Numbered from the stretch's first letter, positions 8,284-17,811 are shown. The stretch is 64,000 bases of DNA from WS-2 sp036507005 (GCA_036507005.1 DASXQT010000057.1:6047-70046), one strand, 5' to 3'. Made by a program: numbers and translations. Notes: generated by a model from the letters alone, not told the origin.

Positions 8284-11200
8284 CGCGGGCGCGCCCCGCC
8301 GCGGCGCTCGCGCTCGGGACGGCGCTCGCGCTGCTCGCCGCGCTCGCCTGCGGCGCACGCGCCGCGCCCGCCGCGGCGCCGGCCCCGTCCCCCGCGCCCG
8401 GCTCCGGCCCGCGCCTGCTCGACGACTTCGAGGACCTCGCGCGCTGGTCGGTGCATCCCGCCGCGGGCGTCGAGGCCGCGATCGCACCCGACTCGGGGCT
8501 CCACGGCCGCGCGCTCCGGCTCGACGTGCGCTTCGCGCGCGGCACGGGCTACGCCGTGGTGCGGCGCGCCCTCGATCTCGAGCTGCCCTCCGACTACGCG
8601 TTCCGCCTCGCGGTGCGCGGCGAGCTCCCGCCCAACAGCCTCGAGTTCAAGCTCGTGGACTCGAGCGGGGCGAACGTGTGGTGGTTCGTGCGCCGCGACC
8701 TCGCGTTTCCGCGCGAGTGGACTTCCTTCGCCACCCGCCGGCGCCAGATCCGCTTCGCCTGGGGGCCCGCGGGCGGCGGCGAGATCCGCCGCGCCGCGTT
8801 CCTCGAGCTGGCGGTGACCGCGGGCGAAGGCGGGACGGGATCGGTGTGGTTCGACGACCTCACGCTCGAGCGGCTCGAGCCCGACTCGACCGCCCCACCG
8901 CCTTCGGCCTCGGCCTCCTCCGCGCGCCCTGGCCAGCCGGCGACGAACGCTGCCGACCGCGACACCGCGACCGGGTGGGCGAGCGATCTCTCCGACCCGC
9001 GCCCGTGGCTCACGCTCGACCTCGGGCGCGCGCGTGAGATCGGCGGGCTCGTGATCGACTGGGGGTCTGGGCCGCCCCCGAATGCCTATCGCCTCGCGCT
9101 CTCCCTCGACGGTGCCGCGTGGAGCCCGGACCAGGTGCGACGCGTAGGCCGCGTCCGTGATCCGGTCTACCTGCCCGGGAGCGAGGCGCGCTACGTGCGC
9201 CTGAGCGCGGAGGGGGAGCTGTCGGTGCGCGAGGTCGCGATCCAGCCCTTCGAATGGTCGGAGACTCCCGAGGCGTTCTTCGAAGCACTCGCCGCGGAGG
9301 CGCCGCGCGGGAGCTTTCCGCGGCCCTACTCGCGCGAGCAGTGCGCGTGGGCCGTGGTGGGCGCGGACGGCGGACGCGACGAGGCGCTGCTGAGCGCGGA
9401 CGGGATGCTCGAGACCGGCAAGCGGCGCTTCTCGGTCGAGCCGTTCCTCGAGGTGGACGGGCGCTTCTACACCTGGGCGGACGTGAAAGCCGTTCCGTCG
9501 CTCGCGGAGGACCGGCTGCCCGTGCCCACGGTGTCCTGGCCGCTGCCCGAGGCCAGCCTCGCGATCACGGCGTTCGCCCATCCCGACACCGACACCGCCG
9601 CGGTGCTGGTGCGCTACCGGCTGCGGAACCTCGCGCCGCGCGCCCGGCGCGCGACGCTCTACCTGGCGGCGCGGCCGTTCCAGGTGAACCCGCCCTGGCA
9701 GACGGTGGGCGTCGCGGGCGGCGTGGCGCCGATCCGGCGGATCGGGCGCGAGGGGAGCGAGGTGCGCGTGGACGGCGAGCCCGCGTTCGTCTCGCTCACG
9801 CCGGACGCCGGCTTCGGCGCCACGTCGTTCGAGGAGGGCGACCTGGTCGAGCGCCTGCGCGAACGAAAGCTCGATGCGCCCGAGGCCTCGGACCCATCGG
9901 GGTTCGGATCGGGGGCCCTGGTCTACACCCTCCATCTCCCGCCCGGCGCCGAGCGCGAGGTGGACGTGCGCGTGCCGCTCGGGGCCGGACCGGGCGCGGC
10001 CCGCGCGCTCGGGCTCGCCGCGGGGCCGGCGGGGGTCGCCGCGCTGCAACGCCGCGCCGAGTCGGCGTGGCGCGCGAAGATCGACCGCGTGCGCATCGAG
10101 GGGCCGCCGGCGGCGCGCGACGCGCTGCGCACCCTCGAAGCCCAGATCGGATGGATCCTGGTGAACCGCGACGGGCCGGCGATCCAGCCCGGCTCGCGCA
10201 GCTACGACCGCTCGTGGATCCGCGACGGGTCGCTCACCTCGATCGCCCTGCTTAGGCTCGGCCACGCGGAGGAGGTGCGTGACTTCATCGACTGGTTCGC
10301 CGGCTTTCAGGACGCGAACGGCGGGATTCCGTGCTGCGCCTCGGCGCGCGGGCCCGACCCGGTGCCGGAGAACGACAGCCACGGCCAGTTCCTGATGCTG
10401 ATCGCCGAGTACCACCGCACCACCGGCGACCGGGCGCTGGTGCTGCGCCAGTGGCCGCGCATCCGGCGCGCGGTGGCCTGGCTCGACTCGCTGCGCGCGC
10501 AGCGCCGCACCGAGGCCTGGCGCGCGCCCGGCCGCCGCGCATTCTACGGGCTGCTGCTGCCCTCGATCAGCCACGAGGGCTACGCCAACCCGGTGCACTC
10601 CTACTGGGACGACTTCTTCGGCTACGCGGGCTACGTCGCGGCCGTGACCCTGGCGGGCGTGGCCGGCGAGCCCCTGGCCGCGCGCTCCTTCGCGGCCGCG
10701 CGCGACACCTTCGCGCGCGACCTCGCGGCGTCGGTCGCGGCGGTGATGGCGGAGCGCGGGATCGACTACGTGCCGGGCTCGGCCGATCTCGGCGACTTCG
10801 ACGCCACCTCGACCACCGTGGCGCTCTCCCCCACCGGGGCGGACGCGCTGCTGCCCGCCGCGGCTCTGCGCCGCACCTTCGAGCGCTACTGGGAGTTCTT
10901 CGAGGCGCGCCGCGGCGGCGAGGCGTGGGACGGCTTCACGCCCTACGAGACCCGCGTGATCGGCTCGCTCGTGCGCCTCGGCCGGCGCGATCGCGCGTAC
11001 CAGGCGCTGAAGTTCTTCCTCGCGCACCGCCTGCCGGCCGGGTGGCGCCAGTGGCCCGAGATCGCCTACCGCGACCCCCGCACCCCCCGCTTCCTCGGCG
11101 ACCTCCCCCACACCTGGGTGGGCTCGGACTTCGCGCGCTCGGTGCTCGACATGATCGCCTACGATCGCGGCCGCGACAGCGCGCTCGTGATCGGCGCGGG

Positions 11201-11471
11201 CGTTCCGTTCGAGTGGATCGAGGGCGCGGGCCTAAGCGTTCGGAACCTGGGCACGCCCTGGGGGCCGCTCACCGCCCGCTTCGGCGCCCGCGAGGGGGCG
11301 ATCGAGGTCTCGATCGAGCCCGGGCTTGCCGTGCCGCCGGGCGGGATCGTGGTGCTGCCGCCCGCGCGCGCCCGGCTCCGCGCCGTCGAGATCGACGGCC
11401 GGCCCGGGCGCCTCACGCCCGAGGGCGGGGCGATCGTCCGGCGCGTGCCGGTGAAGCTCGTGTTCCACTGA
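8280..11471 (+). CDS. Large secreted (alpha/alpha)6-type glycosidase with discoidin-like domain, family unassigned
   Basis: This 1063-residue protein has a signal peptide (MTRARPAAALALGTALALLA), possibly lipidated at Cys24. Residues ~45-205 look like a carbohydrate-binding jelly-roll (LLDDFEDLARWSVHPAAGVE, ending SVWFDDLTLERL). Residues ~215-325 look like an F5/8 type C (discoidin) domain: NAADRDTATGWASDLSDPRP. A beta-sandwich region leads into a C-terminal helical toroid (~600-985): YDRSWIRDGSLTSIALLRLG, GGIPCC ... VPENDSHGQFLMLIAEY, and YWDDFFGYAGYVAAV. The acidic residues in WIRDGS and ENDSHG are catalytic candidates. The architecture resembles GH15/GH63/GH65-like toroid enzymes, but I cannot assign a CAZy family. 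It is the last gene of the lacI operon and is therefore expected to act on the same glucan or its oligosaccharides. Confidence 0.75.
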   Translation: MTRARPAAALALGTALALLAALACGARAAPAAAPAPSPAPGSGPRLLDDFEDLARWSVHPAAGVEAAIAPDSGLHGRALRLDVRFARGTGYAVVRRALDLELPSDYAFRLAVRGELPPNSLEFKLVDSSGANVWWFVRRDLAFPREWTSFATRRRQIRFAWGPAGGGEIRRAAFLELAVTAGEGGTGSVWFDDLTLERLEPDSTAPPPSASASSARPGQPATNAADRDTATGWASDLSDPRPWLTLDLGRAREIGGLVIDWGSGPPPNAYRLALSLDGAAWSPDQVRRVGRVRDPVYLPGSEARYVRLSAEGELSVREVAIQPFEWSETPEAFFEALAAEAPRGSFPRPYSREQCAWAVVGADGGRDEALLSADGMLETGKRRFSVEPFLEVDGRFYTWADVKAVPSLAEDRLPVPTVSWPLPEASLAITAFAHPDTDTAAVLVRYRLRNLAPRARRATLYLAARPFQVNPPWQTVGVAGGVAPIRRIGREGSEVRVDGEPAFVSLTPDAGFGATSFEEGDLVERLRERKLDAPEASDPSGFGSGALVYTLHLPPGAEREVDVRVPLGAGPGAARALGLAAGPAGVAALQRRAESAWRAKIDRVRIEGPPAARDALRTLEAQIGWILVNRDGPAIQPGSRSYDRSWIRDGSLTSIALLRLGHAEEVRDFIDWFAGFQDANGGIPCCASARGPDPVPENDSHGQFLMLIAEYHRTTGDRALVLRQWPRIRRAVAWLDSLRAQRRTEAWRAPGRRAFYGLLLPSISHEGYANPVHSYWDDFFGYAGYVAAVTLAGVAGEPLAARSFAAARDTFARDLAASVAAVMAERGIDYVPGSADLGDFDATSTTVALSPTGADALLPAAALRRTFERYWEFFEARRGGEAWDGFTPYETRVIGSLVRLGRRDRAYQALKFFLAHRLPAGWRQWPEIAYRDPRTPRFLGDLPHTWVGSDFARSVLDMIAYDRGRDSALVIGAGVPFEWIEGAGLSVRNLGTPWGPLTARFGAREGAIEVSIEPGLAVPPGGIVVLPPARARLRAVEIDGRPGRLTPEGGAIVRRVPVKLVFH

Positions 11472-11506
11472 CGCGCCGTCGCGCGTTCGGGCGCCCCGCT
11501 CGCGGC

Positions 11507-12880
11507 TCACGCGCGCGCCGGCCACGGCCGGTCGAGCGCGGCGCCGCGGGTGCGGATCACCTCGCGGTAGAAGCGGCCGCTCTCCTTGAGCGTGCGCCGC
11601 TGGGTGGCGAAGTCCACGTGCACGATCCCGAAGCGCAGCGAGTAGCCGTTGCTCCACTCGAAGTTGTCGAGCAGCGACCAGGCGAAGTAGCCGCGCACGT
11701 CGGCGCCGCGCGCGATCTCCCCGCGCAGCGCGAGCAGGTGGTCGCGGTAGCACTGCACCCGCAGCGGATCGTCGAGCACCTCGCCCGCGACCGCGGCGGG
11801 CTCGGGGAAGGCGGCGCCGTTCTCGGTGATCAGGACCGGCACCGCGCCGTAGCGGGCCCGCAGCTCCGCAAGCGCCCGGGCGAGGCCGGCGGGATGGATC
11901 TCCCAGCCGGTCGCCATCGTCGCGCTCCCCGCGGGCGGCGGCGCGGGGCTCCATCCCAGCACCGTGGCGGGATCGTGACGCACGAGGCGCCGCGTGTAGT
12001 AGTTCACGCCCACGAAGTCGACGCTCTCGCGGATGCGTGCCGCCTCCTCGTCGGCGCCGCGCGGCCAGGCGTCGCCGAAGATCTCGCGCAGCGTCTCGGG
12101 GTAGCGCCCGAAGAAGACCGGATCGAGGTGGAAGCGGTTGTTGTAAACGTCGTCCCGCGCCGCGGCGGCGCGGTCCGCCTCGCTCGCCGTGGCAGGGTCC
12201 TTGGGCTCGAGGTTGACCACGATCCCGATCCGCCCGCGCGCGCCGAGGCTGCGGTAGAGCCGCACCGCCTCGGCGTGCGCGAGGAGCTGGCGGTGCATGG
12301 CGACCGGAGCCTCGTAGAGGTTGCGGTGCCCGGGGGCGTTGACGCCGAACAGGTAGCCGGCGTCCATCACCACCCACGGCTCGTTGAGCGTCGCCCACCA
12401 GCGCACCCGGTCGCCGAGCGCCCCGAAGGCGTGGCCCGCGTACTCGGCGAACCACGACGCGGAGTCGGGGTTGAGCCAGCCCCCGCGGTCGTCGAGCGCG
12501 GCCGGCAGGTCCCAGTGGTAGAGCGTGACCATGGGCTCGATCCCGGCCGCGAGCAGCGCGTCGGTGAGCCGGTCGTAGAACCCGATGCCCGCCGCGTTCA
12601 CGCGCCCGCGCCCCTCGGGAAGGATGCGCGGCCACGAGAGGCCGAAGCGGTAGGCGGAGAGCCCGAGGGCGCGCATGATCGCGACGTCCTCCTCCCAGCG
12701 GCGGTAGTGGTCGCAGGCCACGTCGCCGGTCTGGCCCTCCCGGGTGTTGCCCCGGGTGTGGGCGAAGCGGTGCCAGACCCCCATCCCTGCGCCGTCGGCC
12801 AGCGGCGAGCCCTCGATCTGGTAGGCCGAGGTCGCGGCGCCCCACAGGAAGCCGTCGGGAAACCCGCCCGGTGCGCTCAT
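11507..12880 (-). CDS. GH1 beta-glucosidase
   Basis: This 457-residue enzyme starts MSAPGGFPDGFLWGAATSAY at an ATG; the GH1 N-terminal motif (F-x-WG-A-TSAYQIEG) fixes the start despite a weak ribosome binding site. The acid/base Glu167 lies in TLNEPW and the nucleophile Glu353 in ITENG; NYYTRR and SLLDNFEWSNGY are also present. There is no signal peptide, so it is cytoplasmic. It hydrolyses beta-glucosides to glucose. In this locus it is a good candidate for cleaving sophorose or short beta-1,2-oligomers left by the phosphorylase; better-studied loci use a GH3 enzyme for that. It is convergent with the 8280 gene (36-base gap) and divergent from the TonB operon, with operator 2 lying 147 bases upstream of its start. 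Confidence 0.93.
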   Translation of the reverse strand: MSAPGGFPDGFLWGAATSAYQIEGSPLADGAGMGVWHRFAHTRGNTREGQTGDVACDHYRRWEEDVAIMRALGLSAYRFGLSWPRILPEGRGRVNAAGIGFYDRLTDALLAAGIEPMVTLYHWDLPAALDDRGGWLNPDSASWFAEYAGHAFGALGDRVRWWATLNEPWVVMDAGYLFGVNAPGHRNLYEAPVAMHRQLLAHAEAVRLYRSLGARGRIGIVVNLEPKDPATASEADRAAAARDDVYNNRFHLDPVFFGRYPETLREIFGDAWPRGADEEAARIRESVDFVGVNYYTRRLVRHDPATVLGWSPAPPPAGSATMATGWEIHPAGLARALAELRARYGAVPVLITENGAAFPEPAAVAGEVLDDPLRVQCYRDHLLALRGEIARGADVRGYFAWSLLDNFEWSNGYSLRFGIVHVDFATQRRTLKESGRFYREVIRTRGAALDRPWPARA

Positions 12881-13004
12881 GCGGGGCGCAGGATGCCCGA
12901 CCGCGAGGGCCGCCGCCACCAGGCCCGGCCAAGGCGGGGTGGCGGCGGCGTTGGGGCGGCGCGGGGCGGCGCGGCGACGGCGGTGGTCCCGAGGCGGCTT
13001 CCTC

Positions 13005-13041
13005 TTGACACCGGCGCCGCCCGGCGCTGTAATCGTTTTCA
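13005..13041 (+). promoter_or_regulatory. Sigma-70 promoter with overlapping LacI-family operator 2
   Basis: TTGACA (13005-13010), a spacer of exactly 17 bases and TGTAAT (13028-13033) form a near-consensus promoter directed at the TonB operon. The 14-base operator TGTAATCGTTTTCA (13028-13041) begins on the -10 box itself, so a bound LacI-family protein would block RNA polymerase. The transcript would start about 65-70 bases before the ATG at 13111. The same site could also affect the divergent GH1 gene. Confidence 0.8.
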
Positions 13042-13110
13042 GAGTTTCACGGAGGATTCCGTCCGCGCACCGCGCGCCACCACCGCCCGAACCCACCCCG
13101 AGGAGGCCCC

Positions 13111-15066
13111 ATGAGAAGCGGACTGGTTGCGACACTGGTTCCGGTCGCGCTCGCCTGCGCGATCGGAACGAGCCTGGCACAGGCGCCGAGGAAGGACTAC
13201 ATCTGGGCGCGGACGACCGCGGGTCCCCTCACGCTGGACGGCCAGCTCAACGAGGCCGCCTGGGCGCAGGCGGACTCCATGGTCATCAAGTTCGCCCAGG
13301 ACGCCGGCATTCCCGGCAGCGGCTATTTCTACGAGGCCGGGATCGCCCCGTCCGACCCCACCAACGCGACGCTGAGGTTCCTCGCGGTCGGCAACCAGAT
13401 CTGGATGGGCGCCTACGTGCGCGACAAGTCGATCGGCGGCTCGAACCTCTTCAACCGCTTCGACGGCTTCCTCATGGCGCTCAAGGACCACTCGACCCCG
13501 CAGCGCCCGGCGCCGCCGCTCGAGTACTTCTACTCGTGGTGGTACCCGGAGGACTCGCTCGCCGCGCTCATGCCCGGACGCCTGCCCAACTTCCGCGGCC
13601 GCTGGACCGGCTGCTGGGACAATCCTTCGAACTGCACCCGCGACCGCACCGACGAGGAGATCGCCAACTGGAACGCGATGACGACGGTGAACGGGACCAC
13701 GAACAACGACGCGACCAACGACGTCGCCTACACGGTCGAGATGCGCTTCAACCTCACCCCGCTGGGCTACGACATCACCGACACGGACGGGGACGCGGTG
13801 GAGTTCAACATCTCGATCTACGACTGCGACTGGTTCTGGCCGTTCCAGGGGCTGTTCAGCGCGAACCGGGTGTGGTGGGAAGGGCCGTGGGGGCGGGACG
13901 CGTTCTTCCACGACGTGCGGATCCTGGCGAAGCCGAGCGTGACGACCTCCTCCGGCGCGGCGCCGGTCCTCGAGCCGGACGTGCGCATCCCGGCCGCGGA
14001 CAACTTCGCCGCGCCCACCATGGACGGGCTCCTCACCGAGCCGGTGTGGCAGGCCGCCCCGCACTTCGACATCCGCTACGGCGACGACGCGCTGCGCGCC
14101 GCCTACCCGGGCCAGGGTCCGTGGCGCAGCGGCCAGTACCAGCCCCCGGTGAACGCCGGCCTCGCCGCGGTGCTCGATCCCGGCGACGCCACGGTGCGCT
14201 GGTTCTACAAGGGCAACAAGCTCTACCTGGGGTTCGACGTACGCGACCAGGTGGTGCAGTACATCAACCAGTCGGACCGCTACGACGGCTTCATCGTGAG
14301 CCTCAACGACTACAGCGCGCGCGGCTCCGAGAACCACCAGCTCGTGGGGTACAAGCTCACGTTCCAGGTGGGGCCGACCGGCAACGCCCTGGCCCAGGAC
14401 GAGCTGCAGCCCTTCATCAACAGCGGCAAGGCGCAGGTGGCGCTGGCGCTCAAGCCCGGCACCACGCTCGACACGCTGGGGCAGTCGCTCGACACCGGCT
14501 ACAGCGCCGAGATGTGGCTCGATCTCACCGGCTTCGGCTACCCTTCGGTCACCGCCAACGGGGGCACCCTGGCGAGCCCGGGCGACGGGAGGATCTTCCT
14601 CGGCATCGACCTCATGGACGGCGACTCGTTCACGCCCTTCACCGACAGCTACGGCACCCGCACCTGGTGGCAGCGGGAGTTCGCGGGCGGGAGCGGCGCG
14701 GGTGGCGGCGGGCCCGACGGGCCGGCCTGGGGCTACCTCGATCCCAACCAGCAGGTGACGCTCGACGTCGGGCCCGGGCCCGTGGCGGCCGCCGTCGCGC
14801 TGCTCGGGAACCGGCCCAATCCGTTCCAGAGCAAGACGTCGATCTTCTTCACGCTGCCGAAGCCCGCGGACGTCGGCCTCGAGGTCTTCGATCTCCTCGG
14901 CCGCCGGGTCGCGACCCGCGCGTACGGGCGGCAGGCGGCGGGAACCGCGCACGTCATCTTCGGGGACGACAGGATGAAGAGCGGGCTCTACGCGTACAGG
15001 CTGCGGGTGCGCGAAGAAGGGGGCCGCGAGAGCGCCCTGACCGGGAGGATGCTGCTGCGGAAGTAG
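13111..15066 (+). CDS. Secreted double CBM9-like carbohydrate-binding protein with FlgD-type C-terminal tail
   Basis: This 651-residue protein starts at an ATG with AGGAGG four bases upstream and has a signal peptide (MRSGLVATLVPVALACAIGT). Two related DOMON/CBM9-like domains can be seen: residues ~30-280 begin PLTLDGQLNEAAWAQAD, and ~295-555 begin PTMDGLLTEPVWQAAP. The phrase DGxLxExxWxxA is the CBM9 signature. Residues ~565-651 form a FlgD-like Ig tail (NRPNPFQSKTSIFFTLPKP, VFDLLGRRVATR, GLYAYRLRV), used by FCB-group bacteria as a sorting or structural tail. It is the first gene of the TonB operon and is likely a surface glycan-binding protein that plays the SusE/SusF or SusD role. It has no hydrolase motif. 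The binding specificity is inferred from the locus only. Confidence 0.8.
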   Translation: MRSGLVATLVPVALACAIGTSLAQAPRKDYIWARTTAGPLTLDGQLNEAAWAQADSMVIKFAQDAGIPGSGYFYEAGIAPSDPTNATLRFLAVGNQIWMGAYVRDKSIGGSNLFNRFDGFLMALKDHSTPQRPAPPLEYFYSWWYPEDSLAALMPGRLPNFRGRWTGCWDNPSNCTRDRTDEEIANWNAMTTVNGTTNNDATNDVAYTVEMRFNLTPLGYDITDTDGDAVEFNISIYDCDWFWPFQGLFSANRVWWEGPWGRDAFFHDVRILAKPSVTTSSGAAPVLEPDVRIPAADNFAAPTMDGLLTEPVWQAAPHFDIRYGDDALRAAYPGQGPWRSGQYQPPVNAGLAAVLDPGDATVRWFYKGNKLYLGFDVRDQVVQYINQSDRYDGFIVSLNDYSARGSENHQLVGYKLTFQVGPTGNALAQDELQPFINSGKAQVALALKPGTTLDTLGQSLDTGYSAEMWLDLTGFGYPSVTANGGTLASPGDGRIFLGIDLMDGDSFTPFTDSYGTRTWWQREFAGGSGAGGGGPDGPAWGYLDPNQQVTLDVGPGPVAAAVALLGNRPNPFQSKTSIFFTLPKPADVGLEVFDLLGRRVATRAYGRQAAGTAHVIFGDDRMKSGLYAYRLRVREEGGRESALTGRMLLRK

Positions 15067-15075
15067 CCGGGATGC

Positions 15076-15104
15076 GGAGCGCCCCGCGGAGGACGCGGCG
15101 CTCC
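15076..15104 (+). terminator. Intra-operon hairpin between the CBM9-like and TonB receptor genes
   Basis: GGAGCGCC (15076-15083) pairs perfectly with GGCGCTCC (15097-15104) around a 13-base loop that itself contains CCGCGG. There is no U-run after it. It may act as a partial terminator or an mRNA-stabilising hairpin that makes the first gene more abundant than the receptor, as occurs in Sus-like operons, but it could be fortuitous in such GC-rich DNA. Confidence 0.35.
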
Positions 15105-15141
15105 CCGATCGGGTGTGGGTGCGGAGGGCAGGGGTCGGTCC

Positions 15142-17811
15142 ATGAGGCCAGGGCTTCCGGGGGGGCTCGCGAGCGCCGCCGTTCTCGCGGCGCTCGCTTT
15201 GCTCCCTGCGGACCCGCGCGCGGGAACCACGGGCAAGCTCAGCGGCGTCGTGCTCGACGCGAAGAAGCAGCCGCTCGCGGGCGCGAACGTCGTGCTGGTC
15301 GGGGTCCCGCTCGGCGCCGCGACCGAGAACGACGGGCGCTACCTGATCTTCGGCGTCCCGGCCGGCACCTACTCGGTCAAGGTGAGCCTGATCGGCTACG
15401 CCGCCACCACCATCCAGAGCCTGGCGATCCCCGCCGACCGCACCACCACGCTCGACGTCACGCTCACGGAGAGCGCGGTCGAGCTCAAGGAGGTGGTGGT
15501 GATCGCCAAGCGCCCGATCGTCGAGCTCGGTCTCACCAGCAACGTCGCCACCATCACCCGCGACCAGATCGCACGGCTCCCGGTTCAGGAGCTGCAGCAG
15601 ATCGTGGACCTCCAGGCCGGGGTGGTGGACGGCCACTTCCGGGGCGGACGCAAGGGCGAGGTGCAGTACCAGGTGGACGGGATCTCGGTGAACGACCCCT
15701 ACGACAACACCTCGAGCGTGAAGCTCGACCGCTCGGTGCTCGAGGAGGTGCAGGTGATCAGCGGCACCTTCGACGCCGAGTACGGCCAGGCGATGAGCGG
15801 CGTGGTGAACGCCGTGCTCAAACGCGGCACCGAGAAGTTCGAGTGGTCGGGCGAGGTGTTCCAGGGCGACCACTTCTTTCCGGGGGCCGCGCGGCCGTCC
15901 GACTATCGGGTGCAGGTCGGCGGCCTCCAGAACTACCAGCTCAGCGTGAGCGGGCCGAGCCGCCTGCCGAAGACGCTCTTCCTCCTGAGCAGCCACTACG
16001 GCGTGACCGAGAGCCCGTTCCGGGGCCAGCGGCGCTTCGTCCAGTTCGACCGCTCGGTTCCCGACTCGGTGGTGGCGGTGTTCTCCCCGCCCGCCTCGGA
16101 GCCGATCGGCTACACCCGCGAGTGGCTCGGCCTCGGCAAGATCTCGAACCGATCCCTCCCGGGCATCGAGCTGAGCTACGAGGCGATCGTGAACCAGATC
16201 CGGACCCGGCGCGACGGGTCGTCCGAGTGGAACTGGCGACTCAACCTGGACGGCCTGCCCCGGCAGCGCACGGAGTCGGTGGTGCAGGGTCTGGAGATGA
16301 CCCACACGCTCGACCCGCGCACGTTCTATCGCCTGAGCGTGAGGAACAACTACTTCGACTATCACGACTGGACCTTCGACAACCTCTTCGATCCCCGCTA
16401 CGACGAGATGGGGCAGGCGTTCGCCCTGCCCGGCGTCCTGAACGAAGCGGTCCTGACCGGGGTGGTGGACAACCGCTTCCGCCGCACCACGCGGGCGTGG
16501 GTGTTCGCCGGATCGGTCAACCGCCAGTTCCGTCTGCACGCGTTCAAGGGCGGCTTCGACTGGGAGCCGACGCGCGTGACCTTCGGGCATCCCGGCTGGC
16601 TCCAGTGGCTGGGCGACCACTACCTGCGCTACGGCGACCCGGTGCCCGGCTACCCGGCGCCGAGTCCGTACGACGCGGCCGAGGGCTTCCCGGCGCCGGC
16701 GACGTACAAGCCGGTGGTCGGCTCGGCCTACGCGCAGGACGACGTCGAGTGGAACGATCTCCGGATGCGCGCCGGGCTGCGACTCGAGTACTTCAACCCC
16801 CGCGCCCTGGTCCCGGGCGATCCCAAGAACCCGGCGAACACCATCGGGGGAGCGACGGTCGTGACGCCGCGGGCCGCGAGCCGCAAGATCACGCTCTCGC
16901 CGCGCCTGGGCGTTTCCTTCCCCGTCACCCCGCGGGCCTCGCTGTTCTTCGGGTACGGACACACCTACCAGATGCCCGAGCTCGGGCAGATCTTCGCGAA
17001 CGCCGACTACTCGCTGCTCGGCACCCTCCAGGCCAACGCGGGCCGCGACTACGGGACGTTCGGCAATCCGGACGTGAAGCCGCAGCGCACGGTCCAGTAC
17101 CAGATGGGATACAAGCAACAGGTCAAGGACTGGCTCGGGCTCGACCTCACGCTCTTCTACAAGGACATCCGCGACCTGCTGGGGAGCGAGGTCCTGGTCA
17201 CCTACAGCGACGCCCTGTACAAGCGGCTTTCGACCGGCGACTTCGGAAACGTGGTCGGCGCCACCCTCGCCCTCGACCAGCGCGAGCTCGGCATCGTGAG
17301 CACGTCGCTCGACTACACCTGGCAGGTCGCGAAGGGGAACGCCAGCGATCCCTTCGAGACCGCCCGCCGGGTCGACGCCCATCAGGACCCGCGCCCGCGC
17401 AGCGTGATCTTCGACTGGGACCAGCGCCACACCCTGAACCTGACGGTGACCCTGGCCCGCCCGCAGGATTTCAACGTGAGCGGCGTGTTCCGCGCGGCGA
17501 GCGGCCAGCCCTACACTCCGGAGACCGAGGCCTACCTGATCGAGACCAACTCGGCGCGCAAGCCGTCCGCCTTCCGCATGGACCTGCGGTCGGAGAAGTC
17601 GCTGAGGCTCTCGGGGTACGCGCTCACCACGTTCGCGACCGTGTACAATCTCTTCGACGCGCGCTTCTGGAACGGATCCGTGTTCGCCGACTCGGGCAGC
17701 CCCTACTACTCACGCTCTCCCGCGGCGCACCTGCGGGACCTGGCCGACCCGACGCGCTATTACGGCCCGCGCCGGGTCGAGCTCGGCGTGCGCTGGGAGC
17801 CGGGCCCGTGA
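15142..17811 (+). CDS. TonB-dependent outer-membrane receptor of the glucan locus
   Basis: This 889-residue receptor starts at the ATG giving MRPGLPGGLASAAVLAALAL (signal peptide). Residues ~30-115 are a carboxypeptidase-regulatory-like domain (LSGVVLDAKKQPLAGANVVL, GRYLIFGVPAGTYSVKVSLI). The plug follows (ITRDQIARLPVQELQQIVDL, VQYQVDGISVNDPYD, DAEYGQAMSGVVNAV), then a large C-terminal barrel with alternating aromatic strands. It imports large oligosaccharides across the outer membrane using TonB energy; no tonB/exbBD genes are in the window. It lies between the CBM9-like protein and a giant surface protein, with the last gene overlapping by 4 bases. That is the position of SusC, but no SusD homologue is present. 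The ligand is inferred to be beta-1,2-glucan fragments. Confidence 0.88.
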   Translation: MRPGLPGGLASAAVLAALALLPADPRAGTTGKLSGVVLDAKKQPLAGANVVLVGVPLGAATENDGRYLIFGVPAGTYSVKVSLIGYAATTIQSLAIPADRTTTLDVTLTESAVELKEVVVIAKRPIVELGLTSNVATITRDQIARLPVQELQQIVDLQAGVVDGHFRGGRKGEVQYQVDGISVNDPYDNTSSVKLDRSVLEEVQVISGTFDAEYGQAMSGVVNAVLKRGTEKFEWSGEVFQGDHFFPGAARPSDYRVQVGGLQNYQLSVSGPSRLPKTLFLLSSHYGVTESPFRGQRRFVQFDRSVPDSVVAVFSPPASEPIGYTREWLGLGKISNRSLPGIELSYEAIVNQIRTRRDGSSEWNWRLNLDGLPRQRTESVVQGLEMTHTLDPRTFYRLSVRNNYFDYHDWTFDNLFDPRYDEMGQAFALPGVLNEAVLTGVVDNRFRRTTRAWVFAGSVNRQFRLHAFKGGFDWEPTRVTFGHPGWLQWLGDHYLRYGDPVPGYPAPSPYDAAEGFPAPATYKPVVGSAYAQDDVEWNDLRMRAGLRLEYFNPRALVPGDPKNPANTIGGATVVTPRAASRKITLSPRLGVSFPVTPRASLFFGYGHTYQMPELGQIFANADYSLLGTLQANAGRDYGTFGNPDVKPQRTVQYQMGYKQQVKDWLGLDLTLFYKDIRDLLGSEVLVTYSDALYKRLSTGDFGNVVGATLALDQRELGIVSTSLDYTWQVAKGNASDPFETARRVDAHQDPRPRSVIFDWDQRHTLNLTVTLARPQDFNVSGVFRAASGQPYTPETEAYLIETNSARKPSAFRMDLRSEKSLRLSGYALTTFATVYNLFDARFWNGSVFADSGSPYYSRSPAAHLRDLADPTRYYGPRRVELGVRWEPGP

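Noticed and set aside
12879..17807. Very long open frame continuing upstream of the giant surface protein gene
   Set aside because: It is antisense or out of frame to well-supported genes (GH1, CBM9-like protein, TonB receptor), is rich in Arg/Gly/Pro, and reflects the high GC content. The GTG at 17808 in a GTGA overlap is the real start.
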